Assembly (NCBI GenBank): GCA_024638545.1
Contig: JAHEKD010000164.1
Coordinates: forward strand, 1 to 6,095
Reading direction: 5' to 3'
Origin: Gammaproteobacteria bacterium
GTDB taxonomy: Bacteria; Pseudomonadota; Gammaproteobacteria; Arenicellales; JAHEKD01
DNA: 6,095 nt
Under the pieces are notes generated by a model. That model worked only from the letters and a program-made list of their open reading frames with translations. It was not told where the DNA came from and searched no databases. Shown here one piece after another: positions 1-5,000 of this stretch (positions are counted from its first letter, which is position 1; every line of letters begins with the position of its first letter). The position numbers were made by a program, and so were the translations under genes.

Positions 1-363
1 AGATGATTCAGCACCAGGCTGATTCCGCCAGTATTATGATTCTTTCGGTATGCAGGAACATACGTGCAATTATCGCTGAGTGAATAATATAATTCCGTTA
101 CATAATGAACAAAATGTACCGGGACTGCGATCCTGTTCGGCGCTGCGCCTGATCATGTTAATTCATAATATTCCAAAATAAAGATAAGTCTAAAACAGAC
201 ATGAGTGGAATTCAAAAAAAGAAAAAAGGATAAGCAGGATTAATCGCCTACGATTGGTTTTAATATACACAGATTAATTTAGTGAAGACTTGTGCAGATT
301 GAGTTTGCGGGTAATGACCAGCCCAAGATATTGCTACCAGTTTGAATGTGAGTCTTTTAGTTT

Positions 364-395
364 TTTCAACATCAACAAGCTTGTTAATGTTGAAA
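364..395. repeat. 32-bp palindrome with one mismatch
   Basis: The left half TTTCAACATCAACAAG (364-379) is followed directly by CTTGTTAATGTTGAAA (380-395). The right half is the reverse complement of the left except at one pair (C373 against A386). There is no spacer, so the DNA has near-perfect dyad symmetry centred on AAGCTT. No run of T follows on either strand, which argues against an intrinsic terminator. An operator for a dimeric regulator or a remnant of a mobile-element end is possible; neither can be shown from the sequence. Confidence 0.75.
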
Positions 396-732
396 GCGTT
401 TCTTATAATTGCTTGGGGTTAACATCCCAATCCGCCATCTGTCGTTCGTCATTGCATTCTTCCAGCCACTGATCTGCAATCTACTGTTGTATTCAATCTG
501 GATACCAGACACTTTATTCATACGCATAAAGTATGTGTACAGGGATTACAAACAGGCGTCAAATACAGAAACATGACAGTCAATCACAACACCATATTCT
601 AATATCAAACGGGAGAACGTCTGGAGGATAGAAGCAACAGAACAGCACCAGGAAATATGGCACACAAAAACGGCAAACAACACTTAACCCGCATATCTCA
701 CCACCCTACTACTGCGACGGTCCCTTGCCACG

Positions 733-853
733 CCCTGTGGGCATGTTACTCGGTCAGGGTCCTCGACATCGTGTCAACGATGCCGGCGGGCCCTTGTGCC
801 GGCACATATGCTGATAACATAATGCCGGCCTGTGGTCGTAAAACCCATACAGG
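733..853. other. Cluster of four small hairpins with three GCCGGC cores
   Basis: Consecutive inverted repeats fill this GC-richer island: CCCTG 733-737 with CAGGG 755-759; CATCGT 767-772 with ACGATG 777-782 around a GTCA loop; TGCCGGC 781-787 with GCCGGCA 798-804; and CCTGTGGT 829-836 with ACC 843-845 plus ACAGG 849-853, with a 3-nt bulge. The second and third stems share two bases. A third TGCCGGC at 823-829 can replace the one at 781-787 as partner of 798-804. The pattern could be a structured RNA or a REP-like element. The covering open frames on both strands look spurious. No known RNA family is recognised. Confidence 0.4.
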
Positions 854-1028
854 ACGCATGCTTTAACTGTCTCGCTAACAAAACTGAGAAATACGGACTA
901 ATAATACAAAGCCGGGCAGTGTGAACGACGGGCACCAATGACCACCGTAATTTATTATTTATAAACATTGAGTATTCGGTGTCAATTAATACCATCTTGT
1001 TGTTTGTCATATATTAACTAGTTTTTTA

Positions 1029-1040
1029 GGTAATATTACC
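1029..1040. promoter_or_regulatory. 12-bp perfect palindrome upstream of the large gene
   Basis: GGTAATATTACC is fully self-complementary. It lies 10 bp before the first CTGACAA repeat, and a shorter palindrome AACTAGTT sits just upstream at 1016-1023. Its position in the control region suggests a protein-binding site. In such AT-rich DNA a chance palindrome is possible, so the regulatory reading is inference. Confidence 0.35.
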
Positions 1041-1049
1041 ACTATTTTC

Positions 1050-1076
1050 CTGACAAATCCTGACAAAAACTGACAA
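1050..1076 (+). promoter_or_regulatory. Three CTGACAA direct repeats at 10-bp period
   Basis: CTGACAA occurs at 1050-1056, 1060-1066 and 1070-1076, so each copy starts exactly 10 bp after the last, on the same face of the helix. The array ends 7 bp before the candidate -35 box at 1084. This is where tandem binding sites for an activator, for example a response regulator, are commonly placed. The copies also resemble -35 boxes (CTGACA against TTGACA), so one could itself serve a promoter, such as the copy at 1070 with AAGAAT at 1092-1097 (16-bp spacer). The repeat is directly visible; the activator role is inference. Confidence 0.55.
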
Positions 1077-1083
1077 TATTTTA

Positions 1084-1113
1084 GTTACAATAAGAATTAA
1101 TTTCACGTATAGT
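1084..1113 (+). promoter_or_regulatory. Candidate sigma-70 promoter of the large gene
   Basis: The proposed -35 is GTTACA (1084-1089, four of six consensus bases) and the -10 is TATAGT (1108-1113, five of six), separated by 18 bp. Transcription would start near 1120, giving a leader of about 58 nt before the start codon. The -10 sits inside the TTTCAC/GTGAAA dyad, so a protein bound there would block it. Other pairings in this AT-rich stretch cannot be excluded. Confidence 0.4.
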
Positions 1114-1117
1114 GAAA
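1101..1117. promoter_or_regulatory. TTTCAC-N5-GTGAAA operator-like dyad
   Basis: TTTCAC (1101-1106) and GTGAAA (1112-1117) are perfect inverted repeats around GTATA. The 17-bp size fits a site for a dimeric helix-turn-helix regulator, and it covers the candidate -10 box, a typical repressor position. The cognate regulator is not in the window. Confidence 0.45.
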
Positions 1118-1164
1118 GTATAAAATTAATAAGATAGTTTTCAATAAACATACTAATAAATTAC

Positions 1165-1170
1165 AGGGAG
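1165..1170 (+). promoter_or_regulatory. Ribosome binding site of the large gene
   Basis: AGGGAG lies 7 nt before the ATG at 1178. This spacing favours that ATG over the second in-frame ATG at 1184 and supports the full 1051-residue product. Confidence 0.75.
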
Positions 1171-1177
1171 ACTAAAA

Positions 1178-4100
1178 ATGGGAATGGGAGGAAATGATAA
1201 TAAAAAAAGTTTGCCGCGTGTGTGTCATCTCACTCACGCAACGTTAATCAGTGCATTCATATTGTCAGGCGGACTGACTTTTCCAGGCCAGTCAACTGCG
1301 CAAATACAGTTTCAGGATGTCACCAGCAGCGCCGGGCCATTTCATACCGGCGAGTCATGGGGTGCATCCTGGTGTGATATTAACGGTGATAAATACCCTG
1401 ATTTGTATCTATCAAATCACGCTATGCAGACCAGCATATATCGCAATAATGGTGGCAGTACATTTACAGATATTACCGCGCAGGCCGACCTGGACCAAAA
1501 GCTCTATGATCCGGGTGGTGATAAGTATACAAACAAGGCGGATCTACATGGCGCCAGCTGTGCGGACTGGGACAACGATGGTGACCAGGACATATTTGCA
1601 ACCCGCAGCTCATCCGGTGCGACTATATATCTGTTTGAAAATGACGGTACCGGTAAATTTCGGGAGCGCAGATCCTCTTACGGCATTGGCGGGCCTATCG
1701 GCGGTGGTCGATTACCGGTGCTGATGGACTATAATAATGATGGCAAGACCGATTTTGCGCTCGCAAAAAACGACAGCAGTCAATTACAGTTATTTAAACA
1801 AGTCTCCGGCAAGCGCTTCACAAATACGACCTCTCAAACCGGTATTTCTCTTAAGTGTGATCGCAATGCCTTCGGGTTTCCAACACGCTTGTTTGATGAT
1901 GGCAAGCATCTGTATTTCTGCATGTACCAATCCAGAGTGCCTCATAAAGTCTTTGACACGACGGTCACACCTTTCATGGACGTCAGCAGCAAAGTTGACA
2001 GCACCGGAATGTATTCGGATGCGACTATGGCCGATTTTGATAACGATCTCAGATCTGACATGGTTATTATACGCGGTAAAAACCGTCCCAATGAAATCAA
2101 GCGTCTCCATTCCGGGCGCATTGAAGCCTGGGTGACTGCCAATGTTCCGGGGCAAGAGCGTTTAATAAAATTCAAATCTACAGGTAACATTACAGTTCAA
2201 TTACACTCGCGTACAGTGGCGACTAAAAATCAGACTACCAATAAATACGAGGGTATTTATATAGGCGCCAGCGGTATCCATCCAAGCGTAACAGCGGGTG
2301 AAAAATACCCGGTCATCACACTGAACCCGAATAATACAGCGCATCAGGGCATTCGTTCGAATATAAATCCCGGTGGCGCTTACATGGGTTACAACACCGC
2401 CACGCAGGAGTGGAACATCTACCTGACCGCCGATCTGGTCTATTTTGCGATCACCGGACAGGGCTTTAGTGTACCCACACTCTCAGGTCTCACCGGCTCT
2501 GACGGCAACATGAAACCGGTATTCCTGATGAATAACGGCAGCCGTCTGGTCAACGCGGGCTCCAGAGGCGTCGATGCCATTACCTGTAATTCAGTCATCG
2601 CCGAGGATTTCGATAACGACATGGATGTGGATTTGTATGTAGGCTGCGGCGGATCTGTTCAAAACCTGGCCAACCGTTTTTACTGGAATAATGGCAACGG
2701 AAATTTTTCCGGTGGCGGAAGCCATGGCGCTGCGGGTAGCGTTGGTGCAGGCATTGCCGGCAACTCAGGTACTGCTGAATCTGTAGTTTCTGCGGACTAC
2801 AATATAGATGGATTTATTGACATCCTGGCCACCCAGGGAAATCGAATATACCCACACTCTGTCAAAGATGCATTCACTGCCGGTGGTCCCGATCAGTTAT
2901 TTCTGAATTCGGCAAACAATGGTAATAAATGGCTGGAGATAGACCTGCGAGGCGTTTTGTCGACGCGTGACGGTTTTGGCACCAAAGTCATTGTCACCGC
3001 GGGTGGTGTCTCCCAACTGCGTGAGCAGGACGGCCGCTATCATCGCTGGTCGCATGATCACCGGCGCCTGCACTTCGGCCTGAAAAATAACAGCACAGCG
3101 AATGTCAGGATAGAATGGCCAAACGGTACGGTGGACATTCACAATAATGTTCAGGCAAACAGACTGTACCAGGCCGTGCAGGCAGGTAATCTTAATGATA
3201 TCACCCCTGGCTCACCCCCGCCTCCGCCTCCGCCACCCGAAAAACAAATCAGTATCAATAGCATCGCTGTTAATGAGGGTGCTGGCAGTGCACAACTGAC
3301 AGTCAGCTTGTCACAGTCCAGTACCACTGACATCAGCGTAAACTATGCAACAGAAAACGGTACTGCAGCAGCAGACTTGGAGACATCGGGCTCGGATTAC
3401 AACTCGAAATCGGGAACGGTCACCTTCCAGGCGGGTCAGACCGGCAAATCGGTAACCATTAATATTATTGATGATGCAGAAGTTGAACCGGCTGAATTCT
3501 TTACGGTCAATCTGAGCAATCCAACCGGTGGCGCAACACTCTCACAATCAACCGGCACAGTTACGATAAACGATAATGACAGCGCTGGCGGAGGTGGAAT
3601 TGCCTGCGGCAACCCAAATTATGATCGCACAACTGATCGCGGCGTGTTTATCTGGCAGGATTGCGCGGGCAACGGACGCTGGCATGTTCACGGCACGGGT
3701 GGCGGCGGCTCAATCGTTCAATATCAGGGAAATATAACCACAGATCAAACTATCAGCAGTCTTGCACCTATTAGTATTGAAACCAGCGATACGCTGACGA
3801 ACACGTCACAGTCAATTAACTTCGACCTGAGCACAGGAAGTGTATGGTACGACGGTTTCAGCTTTAATGTCGGTTCCGGAACAACCTGCTTTAACCTGGG
3901 TGTATCGGGAGGTGCAAACATCTATGTTGGCGCCACCAGAACACCGGCAAGCTCACCTTTCAATATAGAAACACTAGGTGCATGTGGAGGCGGCGGGGGT
4001 CAGAATCCCAGCATTAGTATTAACGACCGGACCGTCACCGAGGGCGCCAGCCAAATCGTGATGGCAGTGACATTATCGCAGGCGAGTTCATCGGAAGTCA

Positions 4101-4333
4101 GGGTTAATTATACGACCACAAACGGCACGGCCACTGCCGGTTCGGATTATGTCTCGCGCACCGCCAGAATTACATTTCAGCCGGGGCAGACCGACAAGAC
4201 AGCGACCATAACGTTACACGATGACAGTACAGCCGAAAGCACTGAAAACTTTACTGTGAATCTATATAACGCCACTGGCGGTGCCACGATTTCAAAAGCG
4301 GCAGGCACAATAACAATTCATGATAATGATTAG
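1178..4333 (+). CDS. Secreted CRTAC1-like FG-GAP/VCBS protein with ASPIC/UnbV and two Calx-beta domains
   Basis: This 1051-residue protein is probably exported and may act in surface adhesion or binding; no enzymatic motif is visible. Residues 1-41 look like a signal peptide: a long N-region with KK at 9-10, a hydrophobic core at about 21-35, and likely cleavage after S-T-A41. Residues 46-595 form an FG-GAP/VCBS propeller-like region with Asp-rich loops at 67-75 (DINGDKYPD), 130-138 (DWDNDGDQD), 184-192, 286-294, 477-485 and 540-548, which in this family usually bind calcium. A stretch of about 170 residues (301-470) lacks such loops. Residues 597-667 match ASPIC/UnbV (LHFGL 631-635, EWPNG 646-650). 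Eight prolines (680-687) lead to Calx-beta 1 (691-801; E700, D740, D765-D766, E773), a Gly linker, an unrecognised module with Cys 810, 829, 904 and 936, a second Gly linker, and Calx-beta 2 (945-1051; E955, D990, D1015-D1016, E1023). No PEP-CTERM, LPXTG or RTX repeat is seen. It appears monocistronic. Family assignment is firm; function is inference. Confidence 0.95.
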   Translation: MGMGGNDNKKSLPRVCHLTHATLISAFILSGGLTFPGQSTAQIQFQDVTSSAGPFHTGESWGASWCDINGDKYPDLYLSNHAMQTSIYRNNGGSTFTDITAQADLDQKLYDPGGDKYTNKADLHGASCADWDNDGDQDIFATRSSSGATIYLFENDGTGKFRERRSSYGIGGPIGGGRLPVLMDYNNDGKTDFALAKNDSSQLQLFKQVSGKRFTNTTSQTGISLKCDRNAFGFPTRLFDDGKHLYFCMYQSRVPHKVFDTTVTPFMDVSSKVDSTGMYSDATMADFDNDLRSDMVIIRGKNRPNEIKRLHSGRIEAWVTANVPGQERLIKFKSTGNITVQLHSRTVATKNQTTNKYEGIYIGASGIHPSVTAGEKYPVITLNPNNTAHQGIRSNINPGGAYMGYNTATQEWNIYLTADLVYFAITGQGFSVPTLSGLTGSDGNMKPVFLMNNGSRLVNAGSRGVDAITCNSVIAEDFDNDMDVDLYVGCGGSVQNLANRFYWNNGNGNFSGGGSHGAAGSVGAGIAGNSGTAESVVSADYNIDGFIDILATQGNRIYPHSVKDAFTAGGPDQLFLNSANNGNKWLEIDLRGVLSTRDGFGTKVIVTAGGVSQLREQDGRYHRWSHDHRRLHFGLKNNSTANVRIEWPNGTVDIHNNVQANRLYQAVQAGNLNDITPGSPPPPPPPPEKQISINSIAVNEGAGSAQLTVSLSQSSTTDISVNYATENGTAAADLETSGSDYNSKSGTVTFQAGQTGKSVTINIIDDAEVEPAEFFTVNLSNPTGGATLSQSTGTVTINDNDSAGGGGIACGNPNYDRTTDRGVFIWQDCAGNGRWHVHGTGGGGSIVQYQGNITTDQTISSLAPISIETSDTLTNTSQSINFDLSTGSVWYDGFSFNVGSGTTCFNLGVSGGANIYVGATRTPASSPFNIETLGACGGGGGQNPSISINDRTVTEGASQIVMAVTLSQASSSEVRVNYTTTNGTATAGSDYVSRTARITFQPGQTDKTATITLHDDSTAESTENFTVNLYNATGGATISKAAGTITIHDND

Positions 4334-4400
4334 ATTCGTATATCAATAATCGTCTTAATCGACTATGTTTATCTAATCTGATAAAGATAGCCCTTCCCTT

Positions 4401-4438
4401 CCTGATCCGGTTTACACGAAACCGGATCAGGTTATTCT
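4401..4438 (+). terminator. Rho-independent terminator of the large gene
   Basis: CCTGATCCGGTTT (4401-4413) and AAACCGGATCAGG (4419-4431) form a perfect 13-bp stem with loop ACACG, followed by TTATTCT. The stem is strong although the T-tract is imperfect. It starts 67 bp after the stop codon and should isolate the gene from what follows. A weaker hairpin, TTTATC 4368-4373 with GATAAA 4380-4385, precedes it. The minus strand has no T-tract after the stem, so it reads as unidirectional. Confidence 0.85.
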
Positions 4439-4450
4439 AACGGATCCGTT
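4439..4450. repeat. 12-bp perfect palindrome after the terminator
   Basis: AACGGATCCGTT is fully self-complementary and directly follows the terminator T-tract, 33 bp before the small reading frame at 4484. It could be an operator for that frame, or chance. Confidence 0.3.
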
Positions 4451-4483
4451 GCTTGAATCTAATACACAAAGAGCGGGTAAATA

Positions 4484-4636
4484 ATGAAATTCATGCTGGT
4501 CATGGGTGCACTGATTTTTTACTTCCTGTTTCAAGAATCAAACCAGCGTATAGCGTCGATTTATGAATTTATTAATAATAATATTATTGTTTCCAAAAAC
4601 AGAATTGGTTTTGTTCGGCCAGCCCCAGCATCCTGA
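4484..4636 (+). CDS. Possible 50-residue small membrane protein
   Basis: The frame starts with ATG at 4484 and ends with TGA at 4634-4636. Residues 3-16 are strongly hydrophobic (FMLVMGALIFYFLF), followed by a polar tail with an Asn-rich stretch (NNN at 31-33), basic residues around 38-45 and the ending PAPAS. This would suit a single-pass small membrane protein. The upstream GAGCGG (4471-4476) is a weak ribosome binding site at 7-nt spacing. It lies beyond the strong terminator, so it would need its own promoter, and no good one is visible. I do not recognise a family; it could be a chance frame. Only comparison with relatives would settle it. Confidence 0.3.
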   Translation: MKFMLVMGALIFYFLFQESNQRIASIYEFINNNIIVSKNRIGFVRPAPAS

Positions 4637-4643
4637 AGTATAA

Positions 4644-4698
4644 ATTATCAATCATACTCTATATACGGGAACACGCCTGTATACTGCGAATTGATAAT
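4644..4698. repeat. Nested two-stem hairpin
   Basis: An outer perfect stem, ATTATCAAT (4644-4652) with ATTGATAAT (4690-4698), encloses an inner stem TATACGGG (4662-4669) with CCTGTATA (4676-4683), which has one G-U pair and loop AACACG. The internal loop sides are 9 and 6 nt. There is no T-tract, so it is not a standard terminator. It begins 8 nt after the small frame at 4484-4636. Confidence 0.45.
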
Positions 4699-4768
4699 AA
4701 TCAAGAAGTTTAGACTATGGATATGTTATAAATTAAGTTGGATTTTTTAGTATGATTTGGTAAAAAAC

Positions 4769-4811
4769 AAGGAGGCATATCTTATTTTAACAGGCAGGTA
4801 GAAAGATATGC
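4769..4811 (+). promoter_or_regulatory. Orphan Shine-Dalgarno with adjacent hairpin
   Basis: AAGGAGG (4769-4775) is a near-consensus ribosome binding site, but the next in-frame codons run into a stop with no start. Its last base begins a 9-bp stem: GCATATCTT (4775-4783) with AAGATATGC (4803-4811). The right arm contains an ATG (4808) opening an 18-codon frame to 4864. ATATG (4806-4810) can instead pair with CATAT (4821-4825), so two structures compete. A regulatory leader or a decayed gene start are both possible. Confidence 0.35.
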
Positions 4812-4871
4812 TGATTTACCCATATATCCCGTCATCGGTGCCTGAACCTGAGGAGCTAAATTAAGAATAAC

Positions 4872-4976
4872 ATGTCAATATCAAACAACACTGCAGTATT
4901 TTGCTCAACCAGTATCCATCCTTATGCCGTTTATAAGCCTCATGCATACCTGCGGGCTTTTTATAAACTCGGATAA
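4872..4976 (+). CDS. Possible 34-residue leader peptide
   Basis: ATG at 4872 opens 34 codons ending with TAA at 4974-4976, 24 nt before the UPF0182 start. The second half is rich in aromatic residues: four Tyr and two His within the last 20 residues (IHPYAVYKPHAYLRAFYKLG). GAGGAG (4850-4855) lies 16 nt upstream, which is longer than ideal and weakens the case. The last half of the frame coincides with the hairpin at 4921-4977, so a translating ribosome would open that hairpin. This resembles a leader-peptide layout, but a chance frame is at least as likely. Confidence 0.2.
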   Translation: MSISNNTAVFCSTSIHPYAVYKPHAYLRAFYKLG

Positions 4977-4977
4977 G
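4921..4977 (+). promoter_or_regulatory. Long imperfect hairpin, attenuator- or terminator-like
   Basis: Paired segments run CTTAT 4921-4925 with ATAAG 4973-4977, CCG 4927-4929 with CGG 4970-4972, TTTAT 4930-4934 with ATAAA 4963-4967, and AAGCC 4935-4939 with GGCTT 4955-4959: 18 pairs with small bulges and a 15-nt loop. The inner stem followed by TTTTT (4958-4962) looks like a weak intrinsic terminator. It ends 12 nt before the ribosome binding site of the UPF0182 gene, so it may control that gene or end upstream transcription. Confidence 0.45.
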
Positions 4978-4989
4978 TCAGTGCCATCT

Positions 4990-4993
4990 GGAG
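4990..4993 (+). promoter_or_regulatory. Ribosome binding site of the UPF0182 gene
   Basis: GGAG lies 7 nt before the ATG at 5001. It fixes this start, which also fits the family: the first membrane segment begins within the first ten residues. Confidence 0.65.
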
Positions 4994-5000
4994 CAAATAC

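Larger units (their letters stand above)
1..1177. other. Long upstream spacer without a convincing gene
   Basis: I find no gene here that I would defend. Short open frames exist at 290-472 (TTG start), 657-866 and on the minus strand at 774-1010, but none has a well-placed ribosome binding site, a domain-like composition or a recognisable family. Most of the stretch is AT-rich; the exception is a GC-richer island at about 700-860. What it does contain is structure: a 32-bp near-perfect palindrome at 364-395, an odd palindrome GGCGC-T-GCGCC at 139-149, a 7-bp hairpin at 521-539, the hairpin cluster at 733-853 and the regulatory cluster at 1016-1117. A frame open from the left edge to a TGA at 81-83 could be the tail of an upstream gene, but it is too short to judge. 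Confidence 0.6.
4637..5000. other. Structured spacer before the UPF0182 gene
   Basis: No convincing gene is seen, apart from the weak candidate at 4872-4976. The stretch is AT-rich and carries three separate hairpins (4644-4698, 4775-4811, 4921-4977) and an orphan ribosome binding site (AAGGAGG, 4769-4775) with no start codon at usable distance. Possible promoter pieces such as TTGATA (4691-4696) and TATGAT (4751-4756) lack good partners, so I do not place a promoter. It probably contains the promoter and leader of the UPF0182 gene. Confidence 0.5.

Noticed and set aside
1..83. Frame open from the left edge to TGA at 81-83, possible tail of an upstream gene
   Set aside because: Only about 26 codons with no recognisable motif; an open frame of this length at an edge is expected by chance.
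290..472. 60-codon frame with a TTG start
   Set aside because: No proper ribosome binding site, low-complexity Ser/Cys-rich product, and it contains the 32-bp palindrome, which explains part of its sequence.
700..860. Possible tRNA in the GC-rich island
   Set aside because: No GGTTCGA-type T-loop, no acceptor stem of seven pairs and no anticodon arm in the right place.
657..866. 69-codon frame starting MAHKNGK
   Set aside because: AGGAA at 650-654 is only 2 nt from the ATG, the product has no domain-like pattern, and it overlaps the hairpin cluster and another frame on the opposite strand.
774..1010. 78-codon minus-strand frame
   Set aside because: No ribosome binding site upstream of its ATG, and the product resembles no family I know.
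3215..3238. CCN-rich run considered as an expanded DNA repeat
   Set aside because: It encodes eight prolines with mixed codons between two folded domains, an ordinary hinge in secreted proteins.
1300..4333. Asp-rich loops read as RTX nonapeptide repeats
   Set aside because: The loops are isolated DxDxDG-type FG-GAP motifs spaced 46 residues or more apart, not tandem GGxGxDxxx repeats.
4577..4588. 12-bp palindrome AATAATATTATT
   Set aside because: Very AT-rich and low in complexity, inside a candidate reading frame; chance is a sufficient explanation.
4808..4864. 18-codon frame after the orphan ribosome binding site
   Set aside because: The start codon is inside a hairpin arm, the binding site is 33 nt away, and the product is too short to judge.
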